Origin: Guadua angustifolia
Lineage: Eukaryota; Streptophyta; Magnoliopsida; Poales; Poaceae
DNA length: 64,000 nucleotides
Assembly: GCA_036346375.1 (NCBI GenBank)
Contig: CM070510.1
Coordinates: 65,382,376-65,446,375 of the forward strand
Reading direction: 5' to 3'
Below are positions 1-11,129 of the stretch, piece by piece. Position numbers and translations under genes: made by a program. Below the pieces are notes generated by a model. It was not told the DNA's origin. It searched no databases and was given only the letters and a program-made list of their open reading frames with translations. Position 1 is the first letter of the stretch; each line of letters starts with the position of its first letter.

Positions 1-293
1 CAATTTTTTGCCCGCCAATTAGTTTTGAAAAAAGATTTAAAATAAATATTAAATAAAAAAAATCCACTTGATTGGGGAAGGAGGACGATCCGCAGGGGAG
101 GTGGGCGGGTGATTAGCCTGGCATGGCACCAATGGGCTTTTCATGAGCCGAGTCTATTTAAATGGGCCAGTCAGTACCGAATGATATTTTAGTTGGTCCC
201 ATTTTTATGGATTTGGGCTCCAACAAGACGAGTGTTACAGGCCCAATACTGTCAACTCCTAAGCTCGTTACTTCACAAAAAAAAAAACTTTGT
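1..293. other. AT-rich intergenic DNA, nothing recognised
   Basis: I see no coding region or structured repeat here. The stretch runs up to the outer end of the left arm of the inverted repeat that starts near 294. Confidence 0.5.
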
Positions 294-782
294 AAATTTG
301 AAGTTTCAATATTCAGCCTGTCATCAACGTTATAATATCCACTTCCACTTACAATAATATATATGACATCTAACAAGTAACAAAAAGCACTATCTAGTAG
401 TGCAAAAAATAGCAACTAATTAAGAGGAAGCTCTCTTGATGTACCAAGGTCAGCTTGACCAGAGCTGAAATATTTGACTTAGTGCTTTAGTCTTTTTAGC
501 TATCGTTGTCACTTTGAAATTCGGTGTTATTTATATCGATTTTTGGCCATCTACTACAAGTTAGGAGCATATAAAGAAAAAGTTGTGTTTAATTCACGTG
601 CCATACCTTGAAAGATCCAAACTTATGTTTGGGGGCGCTATATTGCCTTACTATATAAGTTGAAAGGGGTTTTCACTTGGTTATCAAATTCGATATATTA
701 TAAATATTTCGCCTTCGGGAAATCGTAACAAATCAAAGCTGATTGGAGATGGCTATTGTGATTAATTTGTAAGCTAATTAAG
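294..782 (+). repeat. Left arm of a long imperfect inverted repeat
   Basis: This arm matches, in reverse complement, the DNA at 2557-3360. Matching blocks include the CTTGATGTACCAAGGTCAGC stretch near 436 and its counterpart near 3210, and the GATTGGAGATGGCTATTGTG stretch near 741 and its counterpart near 2580. The match is near-colinear with scattered substitutions and small indels. The arms are about 0.49 and 0.80 kb; the right one is longer because it holds about 320 bp of extra sequence. I recognise no coding capacity. Confidence 0.85.
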
Positions 783-1019
783 AAGTCCAACACCAGAAGG
801 TTATTTGGATTCCTATACCTCCACCTACGTCACCATTTAATATTTTTTTGCTCTACTATAGTACTATTGGCCAAGCTACTGACCGAACACTAGGTGTCTG
901 TATCCAGTGTGAGTAACATCATTTAGCCGTGCTTGGTAATTGAAAAAATGGGCATTATGGAAGCACAAGTCGCTCAACATAGGATGGTAATTTCTTTTTG
1001 AAACTATTTTAGTCGTGTA
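783..1019. other. Inverted-repeat spacer, first part
   Basis: This is single-copy-looking AT-rich sequence between the left arm and a Stowaway-type MITE. I see no gene. Confidence 0.4.
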
Positions 1020-1272
1020 CTCTCTCCATCACAATAGTTGTCGTGTTGGATATTAACACGGTCTCTAGAACATAGTTTTGACTACTAATTTCTATTATAA
1101 TATATTTCTAAAACCTAATAAAATTATAATATTATAAAAGTACTTTTCGAGATAAATCTACACGTATGATTTCCATATGTCCAATTTAAATATTTTAAGA
1201 GATATTAACATTCAAAGTTTTGAAAGTTTGACTACATCTATATCCATAATGATAACTATTTGCGACGGAGAG
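1020..1272. mobile_element. Stowaway-type MITE (Tc1/mariner), about 253 bp
   Basis: The element starts CTCTCTCCATCAC and ends GCGACGGAGAG. These ends are near inverted complements and resemble the grass Stowaway end CTCCCTCCG. It is flanked on both sides by TA (1018-1019 and 1273-1274), the target duplication expected for the Tc1/mariner superfamily. The interior is AT-rich and has no coding capacity. Confidence 0.75.
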
Positions 1273-1957
1273 TATAGCACCAACATAGAAAGCCCTTTTT
1301 GGCTTCGCATTCTTTCAGTACATTCCAAGAAAACCTCTTATCTCAGCAACTCCCATGTTTTCCATTGAAGCTTCGTAATTCGCTATCGCAACTCACAGTA
1401 GCCTAGACAACACCTCGAATTCTAGTTAAGGACTAAGGCCATTCTTAGTAGGAGTTTCAACTGAGTTTCATTCTCATTAAATGATATGACACATCATCAT
1501 GTTTGGTGACATGGCAAGGTAATTATGAAGAGAGATAGAAAAGTTTCATAGGAGGTGAGAAGGTTTCATCTAGATAAAACCGATATACACAATTACCTAG
1601 ACAAAAGCTGATGTGGTACTTTGAAAAATGGAAATGAAACTATGCATTGAATGACCTAAAGAGCTTCAACTTGAGGTTGTTAGAACTTCGAAGTATGAAA
1701 CCCTAAACGAGCTAGCCGCCTATCGAAAGACTTGAGATTAGACTTTGCTAGGTAAGAGGTTTTGGCTTGCCGGTCTCCACAGGTGAGGTGCGCCTCCCTA
1801 GCATGCATCATAATATCATATGTAGATTAGTCATGTTTGATTTGAGAGAAGCTTTTCCGATTAGTCAAACCCTAATTAAGGCACAATTAATTAGAGCTAC
1901 AACAACGGATAACAACGTCAATGGAGAGAAGATGCCAGTGATAAACTACATGAGGAC
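1273..1957. other. Inverted-repeat spacer, second part
   Basis: No gene is recognised. The longest open frames here are under 70 codons and resemble nothing I know. Confidence 0.4.
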
Positions 1958-2252
1958 CACTACTACAAAATGACTCATATTAGACCTTATCACGATGATT
2001 TTAAAACCGTCTGTGATGAGGAGTCATCACAAATGATTTTTTGGAAAACAGTCAATGATAAAAGTAGTGTTCATCGTAGAACCGTCTATGATGAGCACGG
2101 TGTTGGAACCGTTTTTTATGATAATTTTCACTGACGATTCACAAATCATATGTGATGACTTTTTTATCATTGACATTTGTTACTGACGGTTCACAAAACC
2201 GCTCAGTAATGATATTTGTGATCCGTCTGTAATGAGCTTTTGTGCAGTAATG
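1958..2252. mobile_element. Small non-autonomous CACTA-type (En/Spm) element
   Basis: The left end is the canonical CACTACTACAAAA (1958-1970). The right end TTTTGTGCAGTAATG (2238-2252) is a degenerate inverted copy. The interior carries short repeats in both orientations built on 'ccgtctgtgatgag' and 'tcatcaca', as in CACTA subterminal regions. The flanking trinucleotides are GAC and AAC, a nearly matching 3-bp duplication. At about 295 bp it is a deletion derivative without transposase. Confidence 0.75.
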
Positions 2253-2556
2253 AACTGCTCCTCCCAAGCCATAACCCATAAAATAATCCCATATATATTC
2301 GATCGGGAGGTAGCTGAAGCTGATTGATTTGGCGCGATTGATCGATCTATGAATTAAGGCGTGTTTTGTTATGGTAGTTTATGCGTCACTCGTTGTCTGG
2401 TAAAACAGTTTGCTAATTGCTGCAAAATGTCAAGTTAATTAACTGATCGTCAAAGTATCCGATCGATCGTTCTACCAGGAAGCATAGGATTACATATTGT
2501 GGAGATGTTGATTCAACAAGAATTTATTGCTACATAATTAGTCGAATATACATAGA

Positions 2557-3360
2557 CTTAATTAGCTTACAAATTAATCACAATAGCCATCTCCAATCAG
2601 CTTTGATTTATTACGATTTCCCAAAGGCGAAATATTTATGTAATATTGAATTTGATAACCAAGGTGAAAACCCTTTCAACTTATATAGAAAGGCAATATA
2701 GCGCCCCCAAACATAAGTTTGGATCTTTCAACGTATGGCACGTGAATTAAAACAACTTATTATTTATACGCGATTGCTAGGAGCTGGCTGGACGTCTGTT
2801 CCTAGCGTGTTTCTCGACGTATCATGTAACATTTTTTAACATCAACATTTTTGCGATATTTCTATTGTTATCGAAGGAAAATGTTGCTGCGAAGAAAAAA
2901 ATATTTCACGTATGGGAAGAAAATGTTGCAGCAATCCGGATCGACATTTCTACTGTTATCGAAGAAAAATATTGCACACGTAGGAAAAAAATGTTTTACG
3001 CATGAGAAAAAATGTTTTACACATGGGAAAAAAATGTTGCAGCGTCTGGAAAAATCGGACGTTCAATCACAAGTCATTCCGTTCTTTATATGCTTCTAAC
3101 TTGTAGTAAATGGCCAAAAATGGATATAAATAACACCGAATTTCAAATTGACAACGATAGCTAAAAAGACTAAAGTACTAAGTCAAATATTTCAGCTCTA
3201 GTCAAGCTGACCTTGGTACATCAAGAGCTTCCTCTTAATTAGTTGCTATTTTTTTGCACTACCAGATAGTACTGTTTGTTACTTGTTAGATGGCCTATAT
3301 ATTATTGTAAGTGGATATTATAACGTTGATTATAGGCTGAATATTGAAACTTCAAATTTC
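2557..3360 (-). repeat. Right arm of the long inverted repeat
   Basis: This is the reverse-complement partner of 294-782. Homology is interrupted at roughly 2775-3094 by about 320 bp absent from the left arm. That extra piece contains degenerate repeats around 'aaaatgttgc' and 'aaaatgtttta'. It is either an insertion in this arm or a deletion from the other. Confidence 0.82.
2775..3094. repeat. Right-arm-specific insert with degenerate short repeats
   Basis: The block lies between two positions that are adjacent in the left arm. It contains five to seven imperfect repeats of the type 'ggaaaaaaatgttgcagc' / 'aaaaatgttttacgcatg'. The open frame that crosses it is repetitive and Lys-rich and looks like a by-product of the repeat, not a gene. 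I could not find a clear target duplication. Confidence 0.5.
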
Positions 3361-3659
3361 TGAACCTACAGTCGAATTGACATTGAGTACTTCTAGAAGC
3401 TGTATCAGGAATGTATTATGTACGTTAATTAAATAAATGGCTCAATACTAGCTTCGGTTGACTATAGGCCAATGGTACATCATAATATAAATTTCCACAA
3501 GACTTTGGAGAATATATACGTCTCCTATATATAAACCTTTTCATGCTTTAAAAAAAAAATACCAAGTACTATCACATATGCAAAGTGGACCGAGATCAGC
3601 TGCGATACTGGTATGCACATCGCATTCCAAACTGAACCAAAAATATATATATATATATA

Positions 3660-3988
3660 GGTCATGTTTAGATTCATTAGCACTAACAAGTAGCTACTAA
3701 AATTAGCTAAAATGGATCCAAACAGTTCAGCTAATAACCCAGCTAATAATTAACCAAATTCTCCCCTACTAATTTCCGCTAATGGATGGTTAAAAGACCA
3801 ATTTGCCCTCGACCCCTCCATTGCAGTATAGTAGCCAAAAAAAGATGCAAACAACTAATTAATGTAAGGTATAATAGACATTTGTACCCACAATCAAATT
3901 TCCTACCACCTATTAGCTAGTAGATTCAAATAACCCTTAGCTAATAATTAGCTAGCTAACTATTAGAGCTAATGGATCCGAACATGCC
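3660..3988. mobile_element. TIR-bounded MITE, about 330 bp
   Basis: The left end GGTCATGTTTAGATTCATTAG and the right end, read in reverse complement as GGCATGTTCGGATCCATTAG, form an imperfect terminal inverted repeat of about 20 bp. The interior repeats 'agctaataattagcta'. It sits beside an (AT)n tract, which hides any target duplication, so the superfamily (hAT or PIF/Harbinger) is unresolved. Confidence 0.65.
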
Positions 3989-6280
3989 TATAATTGGCAA
4001 CTTTTTACATGGCAAATTTTGTAGCAAGTGTATTAATTCATTATGCAGAGCCATCGCTTTCCAGTTCTTATTCACCCTTCAATTCCTGCAATTAAAAAGC
4101 TAAGAGAATTTTTCCCCATTAAGACCCATCATATCATATGTATTAGTATCACTGTATGCACGGCGGTACCAGAAGTTGTTGAGAGTAGATTTATCGGTAC
4201 ATGAGGTACTTGGGTAGTACTATTTCTTGAAAGAATACAATGATGCTACCATTTCTAAACTATACAGGTACGTACAAAATACAGGTACCAGGTTTGCTCA
4301 TCTGCAATACTCATAGCTAACCAAAATAACACGTACGGACACATGCAATGCAACTTATGGTAGTAGCAGCACAGCACCCTATTTATTAGTAGTAGCTAGC
4401 ACTACCTCCTCCTCGGATCTGAGTATATTTACTGATAAGAAGCTAACCATTTACTCTTATGGCTAGTACTACTGCCGCTGGTACTATACAAGGGATCTAA
4501 GTCCTGTACTCGTGTTGGCATCCAAGGATTTATTCGTTTAGTGTGCACACGATTGGAGGTTGTTGCAACGCAGCTTTTTGCTAAGAACGAATGGAATAAC
4601 TATAATAGACTTTGCTATCCCTAATTTTTTGTTACAATATCTATGTAATGTTTGCTCCCCATTAATTCAGCTGGATAGCTGAAATCTATGTAATAAAATC
4701 GGGCTATGTGCTTTAGCAGAGACCGGAGATGATTCCATTGTAAAAAAAAAAAGGAGTTCAGAGAAAATGCCAAGCTTTGTTCTCGAAAAAAGAACAGAAA
4801 GCAAGGGGTGCAAACACATTAATCTCAGCAGGAGGAGGAGGAGGAGGCCATTGGCATCCAGCCATTGTCCATTTGCATTTACTCTGTGCACGAGAGGAAG
4901 CAGGGAGTAATTGTGTGCAAGAGATTTATTAGCCCTTTCGTTCCGGTTCCGTCCCTAGCTTTCACTGACGGCGACCTCGACCACCCTCCTCTCTCCCTCT
5001 CTCTGCTCTGCTCTGAAAGTCTGAAGTCTGAATACACAAGAACACAGGTACCTTTTCTGAAGCTTGCATCGCATGCAGATGCAGGTTGGTTTTTGTTTAA
5101 TGGCTTGGAACCTTCATGTGTCAGTCAGGCTCTGCACCTGCTACTAATTAGTGCTAACTACGAGTAGTAATAGTATTTTACTCCATCCAATGGCGTATTA
5201 TTATTAATTACTATATGGTGGTGTGGTGTGTAGTGTTTGTTTTATGCCAAGTGAGGAGGAGGAGGGGATGCTTCTGTAGTATACCGTACCTGCTTCCTTG
5301 TGCCTACCTGACGTTTCTTAATTTCTTTACTCGAGTGAAGTGTCTGCTTGTGGTACGCCGTTTCCTGCTGGAGTTTGTGGGTACAATTGTACTTGCTTCC
5401 CAGTTCATCATCAGACTGGATTCAAGGGTTCCAACTAACGCTGTCGAATGCTGAATCTTGATTCCTTTCTCATCAGTTCGTCTGAATTTCTTTCAAATGT
5501 TTGCTGCATGCGTTTTTCTCTGGTTTAGTTATTAATAACTGTATATGCACTGAAAATGACAACTCGATCAGGATCCTGTAGATTAGTTGGCAATCGCCGG
5601 AAAAATAATACTCCTAGCTGGCTAGCACATTGAGATACATGAAGATATTAGCAATGCTAGCTTAGCTTGATGCAGCAGATTAAATGGACCAAGGCCGCAT
5701 TTGGAATACCAGGAATATTTCTAAGGAATTTTGGAGGAAATTAAGGAACGTCCACTCTTTTTTTCGAGAAAATTCAGTCCTCCAAAAGAGGTCTAAGATA
5801 GAAAGGTTAATTTGGAGCAGTCCGTTGTACTGTTCTGCGAGGTTCTTAAATCTTATTGGTACCACTAATCTACAGATGAGTAATGGAGTTGTTGAGTTGT
5901 TAAAGAATCACGGCGCGATTATCAAAAGCTTTCCTTTCGGCGAGGGAAGTGAGCAGGCATTGATTAAGATACTCAGCTTGTTTTTCTGAAGAAAAAAAGT
6001 CCAGTTTCGAGCTGTATCAGTAATTCCACTACTAAAAAAAAGTTGTGGCTGTCAGATTGGACAAGTGTGGCTAATAATTCCTCAGAATTAGGACATGAGG
6101 CAACTTTTCAAACTATACAGCGTGCTTTTATGAAACAAAAGTGCAGGCGATCGACGGTCATGAAATTTCCTTTGTGAAAAGATAATCTCAATCTGACATC
6201 AGCATAAGTAACCTAGTTAATTGCTGATGAAAATAATCATGCGCTTATCATGGGTTCAGCTCCTCCGATTAACGTTATAC
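3989..6280. other. Intergenic DNA without a supported gene
   Basis: There are several frames of 60-100 codons on both strands, but none resembles a known protein and none has supporting splice or codon structure. The open frames near 4865-5454 and 5684-5989 look incidental. I see no RNA gene. Confidence 0.45.
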
Positions 6281-6289
6281 CATAACTAA

Positions 6290-6780
6290 TTGTGCCGTGC
6301 AATTGCCTCTCTCAATGGAAATCGAATCGAAATACTGGTTTGGCCATCCTCTACGTTGCAGTTGCTATACCGTCCATAGGCGATTTTGGTGAGCTAGGCA
6401 TAAAAAGACTTTACAACGTGATAGAGCCCATGCATGCTAGCCAGATTGTGGTTTGGAAGGATTTGAAGGTGTTTCCTGTGAACTGTATGTGTTGAGTAGA
6501 TGCCACTAGAAGTTTGCGTCCATGTTATGACGTCGTGAACTAATGGTTGTAGGCGCACAGATTGTACTTTCCGCCACAAATTGACAAATTGGAGTACAAG
6601 ATTGACTGTTAGGTTGTGTCGAATATCTCGAATCCAGTTGTTGTTTGTAAGGTGTCTGCCACCGAACGTGACTTCCGCCTGGAGTGCCTGTAGAGTTTCG
6701 GTGCATGTTGCGCAGGTGTTATACCCTAGAGTCATCTGTCGGTCCAGAAGGCTGTTGTGTAACCATTTCCAATGGTTATT
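6290..6780 (-). pseudogene. LINE (non-LTR) ORF2 C-terminal relic
   Basis: On the - strand, residues encoded around 6735-6500 read ..NNWIRDI..LTV..VLQFVNLW..V and then D-V-I-T-W-T..SG-I-Y-S-T. This matches the conserved region following the reverse transcriptase in plant L1-type ORF2 proteins. After a frame change, 6430-6300 encodes C-K-V-F-L-C-L-A-H-Q-N-R-L-W-T-V and Q-R-R-G-W-P-N, typical of the reverse-transcriptase zinc-binding region. Frameshifts and missing N-terminal domains show it is dead. No poly(A) end or target duplication was identified. Confidence 0.75.
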
Positions 6781-7010
6781 TTTGTGTCCATGGAGAAAAA
6801 CTATTGGTTGGTCTGGTCATATGGTGTGGACATCCCAATCCATAGCCTATCCGGGGCTGCTATGTAATCATTTTGCACATTTGAAATTTTCCTTTGGTAG
6901 ATCAGTTTGTTCATTTCAAAATTCAGGGCTTTCTTGCCTAAGCTGCCAAGCCTAGTTTATCAAGACTAAAGAGTAAGTTAAAAGGAGAAATTGTTCAACG
7001 AATCACATAT

Positions 7011-7148
7011 GAATTTTTTTAATAATACATTTTTTTACAAATTGCAAAAATATATGTCCAACAAAAAATTTGCAGAAACACACCTCTGTCGGTTGTTCAT
7101 TCGGCAATAGCTAAATCTTGCCGAACCAATGGGCGGTAGAGCGCCACG
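7011..7148 (+). repeat. MULE left terminal inverted repeat (proximal part)
   Basis: This is the outer part of the left inverted repeat up to the hAT insertion site. It is the imperfect reverse complement of DNA ending at 20309. The inverted repeat resumes after the hAT element near 8217, where 'caccacgccggctctcagtcgcccaacc' can be aligned with the complement of 20060-20140. Confidence 0.8.
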
Positions 7149-8208
7149 TAGGGATGAAAACGGTTCGGATATTTTCCGACTGATCCGGATATTTTCGGAT
7201 ACGGATTCTGTCGGATCGGATATTTTTCGGATAGTATCGGATCGGATACGGATACGAATATTTTTTTGTCGGATACGGATACGGATTCGGTAGCTCATTA
7301 TCCGTCGGATACGGATACGGATTCGGATAATCCGGATAATAGTGGGTCGGATATCCGGATAGCATATGGGCTGGGCCAAGACTACTCTTTTGGCCCAAAA
7401 AGGTTTCTTAATTTCAAAATTGTTTTCTAATTTAGTTAATTTCTAAAGAAAGTTTTAATTATTAAAATTAGCAAATCAACTCTAAAAATTATGAAATTTT
7501 TTTGAGAAAGTTCTAGTAACAATATAACATTTAAAAAATTATTTTCAAGATTTTATCAGATTTTCATTTTTCTCAAAAATTCAAAAACTCCTATTCTTGA
7601 TAGGAAAATATATTAAATAAGTAGCTAAAAATGCATAAAAACTCATAAATACATAATTTGTTATTTTAAACATAATTCAACTAAGATTATAAATCTTGAG
7701 TCATTACATGTAATTGTTATATACTTTTCCTAGAGATATGATATCTAAGTATTATCAAGCATTTAGTATGCTATGTGTTTGCTTCTATTTGTATCTCTAA
7801 GCAAAGATTATCTTTATTTTGTGTTTTAATCTATGTGTATGATGAACTAATCATATGTGTGTGATTAACTAAACCTTATATAATTTTGTTTGCGATATGG
7901 TATCTTACTATTGTCTGAGTGAATGAAAATGCTTATATTTGTTCAATTTTCAATAATATTTTGATCAAATCAATTAGTTATGTGTTTCTGTTGATTTTTT
8001 ATGTACAATTTAAGGGGTTATCATGTTCCGATAAATATTCGAAACCGTATCCGATTCGATTCATATTCGATCCGTATCCGTATTCGATACTATCCGTATT
8101 CGTATTCGTATCCGGACTATCCGTATCCGTATCCGCATCCGAGAAAAAATATGAAAACAAATATGGTAGAGCTATTATCCGTCCGTATCCGATCCGTTTT
8201 CACCCCTA
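7149..8208. mobile_element. hAT-superfamily non-autonomous element, 1,060 bp
   Basis: A perfect 8-bp target duplication, GCGCCACG, flanks the element (7141-7148 and 8209-8216), as expected for hAT. The ends are TAGGGATGAAAACGGTTCGG and, inverted, TAGGGGTGAAAACGGATCGG. About 200 bp at each end is packed with hexamer-like repeats of the type 'ggatacggatac' / 'tatccgtatccg', typical of hAT subterminal transposase-binding arrays. The middle is AT-rich and encodes no transposase; Arg/Ile- or Tyr/Pro-rich frames over the ends are translations of the repeats. Confidence 0.9.
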
Positions 8209-8229
8209 GCGCCACGTCACCACGCCGGC

Positions 8230-8350
8230 TCTCAGTCGCCCAACCAAACGGCGACAGAGACCATTTCGCCCAACCAAATGGCGACAGACCAATGTCGGCA
8301 AATGATTGGGCAACATACCAATGTCGGCAAATGATTGGGCAACAGAGATC
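8230..8350. repeat. Short repeats in the MULE left inverted repeat, unit 1
   Basis: This stretch has direct repeats of 'tcgcccaaccaaa(c/t)ggcgacaga' and two copies of 'ccaatgtcggcaaatgattgggcaac'. The same motifs recur at 13681-13800 and, inverted, near 20030-20130. They belong to the subterminal region of the MULE and may be transposase-binding sites, which is an inference from position. Confidence 0.6.
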
Positions 8351-9229
8351 CCATTTCTTCTTTTCTTTTTTTGGAATTTATTTTAATGATACATATGCGA
8401 CTCACCTCTTGAGCATCTTCGTGCGGCGCACGGAAGAAAAAGGCGCTCGCCCGGGAGACACAGCAGCAGAAGAGGCTCGGCTGCAGAGGATGAGATGTGC
8501 AAGAAAAAGAAGCAACGCGAAGTGCAAGCAAAAGAAAAAGTAGGTGGCATGCAGTGGCTTTACAGCGAACCAATCTTTTAGTGCAAGGCGATAGCACACA
8601 AGCGACGTGAAGGAAACGAGCGAAACCAGAGAGGCAGTTGCAATTCCAAAGTATGATGAAAGTTTGTTGCAATTACCACTGTCGTAGATTGGACAACACC
8701 AAAGATCTGAAGAATTCATAAAGCGGGATACAACATCGGTGGTACATGGGTAGTGTTTTGTCGCTGGTGATGTGCAGTGTTGTCGAATCGATCGAGAAAA
8801 CGCTAGCAGTGTCTTTGTCATCGCACTAACAAAATCATTGTGTACATTATCCAAACGGCGTGAGAAAGCGATGGTAGTGTCTAATCGTCCTAAAAACTGC
8901 TTGCGAGGGGTGAAATGTGATATCGTAATAAAAGATAATGTAAGAAAATAAAATACCATAGCTAAATGTTACGCAAGAGCTAAAACAATAGTATTCTATA
9001 ACCAAATACAATAGTTCGTACAACATATTTGGAAGGATTAACTAAGTATGTAAGATAAAAAGTACCAATAATCCAAAATATAAGAAACTACCACCATGTC
9101 TGAGTATGTAGCAAATGAAGAATTGTTGAAAGCATTCAAAAATGATTGCAAAACATGAAAATTGCATTCAAGTACTCACCTTCGGTGATGCTAGACCACG
9201 GTTCAAGCTCGCCTCTTGCGATCGGCGTG

Positions 9230-10620
9230 GCGGTGGCACAAAAGGCTTTATCATGTGAAAATGCACGTGCAATACCCTGCCTCCTCTAAGTGGCACACCG
9301 TGAGCCACATTAGGAGGCTAGCGTATTCCGCCAACTCGAGGGCACGTCTCGAGCCGTCCGAAACCTCACGAGCAAAGAGGTCACCTCCTCTCGTTACGTC
9401 AAACCCGCCGTCGAGCGTGAAAGGAAGCTCCGACTCTCGTGGACCGCCTAGCATATCGTCTAGAAAAAACATTACGAATTAGTTAGCACGGTTATGAAAC
9501 CGAGTGTACATGAGATCGTAGATAGGATGCAACGTGCGTACTATGCGAGAGCCGAGTCCGTATGGGCGGGATATGTATCCTCACCACAGGAACATGTCTA
9601 GTAGGATCGGGATCAACACGCATAAAGCGTGAGCGGGTACAAGAAGTGTACCACTTGTCGGTGAGCGCATGACGTCTGCGGGTCATCGCCGCATCCTTAG
9701 CATGGACATCGCCCGGGCTCCTCCCACCTCTCAACCCATGGCGCCATACGTATGTGCGGGGTGGCCCCATGCACACCCTTCCTAGTCTAGCTATGGATAA
9801 GAAATAAATATAGCATTATTAGCGGCATTACACGATAATAATTATAGAACATCGATCGGGTAACTTACGTGTGAGCGTCGTATGGGACCACACGCGACGG
9901 ATCGGAACTCTGTCGAGACCAAACGTCTTATCACTCGATGGACGCAGTAGCCCTCGATCGGACATCAAAGCAGAGGAACCGCGTGTGTGCAGATCTGTGC
10001 GTCTCGTGTGCATAGGGTGGACAGCCCACTCGTCACACGTAGATGCACCTCTGCCTCTGTATATGGCGTCCAGCGTATGTGGTCATCAAAGAGGTGGTCG
10101 AACACAGCAACGAACTGTGGGTAGCTCAGCCACACAGTCTTGTGTGCCCCCTAGGCTGTAGTGACGATAGAAAAATCAACGCAGAACGTCACCGTTAGTA
10201 CTCACAAATATTAAAGCGAAAGTATCAAAATCGTGATTGCAATTTCTTACCCATTATTGGTACCAGATGGTGCCTATGGTCGGAGCGTCGACGTCGTTAT
10301 CACTTGCATGTACAACATACTACAGGCGATGTTGGGCCGTCCGATCTGGAACCTCTCGTATGTCCAAAGTGTACCAACAAGCGGACATCCGTGAAGATCG
10401 AGTCGTCGGAGTCCGAGGAGGCAACGTCCTCCAAGTGATCGCCATCTCCGATGGTAGATGGAAGGTGTGTCTTCGTCTCCACGATCCACCAGAGCGATGG
10501 CGAGGACTGTCGAGCGAGGAACCGCGACCCGCCCCTCCTGCGCGCCTCCACCATCCGGCAAGTGGGAGCAATCCGATGCTCAAGCCTATGAAACAAAATT
10601 TTGTGGTTAATATTGGCACC
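9230..10620 (-). pseudogene. Plant mobile domain (PMD) gene, unit 1 copy, broken
   Basis: This is the unit 1 counterpart of the better preserved PMD gene at 14700-16130. Recognisable - strand pieces include a segment near 10580-10520 corresponding to LLPLA..VEA and a terminal region near 9470-9260 reading GFDVTR..DL and then DGSRRALELAEY, LLMWLTVCHLEEAGY. Frame changes interrupt the remainder, and many coincide with small deletions relative to unit 2. PMD proteins (Arabidopsis MAIN/MAIL type) occur both as host genes and inside MULE and gypsy elements; this copy is clearly element-borne. Confidence 0.72.
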
Positions 10621-11129
10621 ACACTAATTAATTAATATAAATCATGATACTACAACAAACATATTTAGAAATGTAAATAATAATATGTTACCTGGGGATC
10701 CAACGAGGATTGAGCGTCCAAGAGTACTGCAGTGTCCTCGGTTGTAGTACGAGAGCTCTAGAGGATCTTGTCCCTCCTCTGGAAAAGTAGTGGCGAAGTG
10801 GGCACGGTGACAATGATCAACGATCGGATCTAGCAACTCAAATGGCCAGTCGTTATCTCCATCCTAGTGAGCCATACCTGCAAATTACAAAAAAGAAAAT
10901 TATAATTAAAATGCTATACGAGAATCATAACAATAAGTAGAAACAAATGCGTATAAAAAACTATACAAGCATCAGAACAATATATTAAAACAAATTCCAA
11001 TAATTTATCAAGCCACAACACTCACAACTACATGCAACTTGCTTACAATTAAGTAAAAGACGGAGTTCATACAACACATATTACATCAACAATATATGAA
11101 TTTGACATATAACATATGATAATTAAAAT

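Noticed and set aside
7035..8543. Arg/Ile-rich and Tyr/Pro-rich frames near the hAT ends
   Set aside because: They are translations of the 'ggatacggatac' subterminal repeats of the hAT element.
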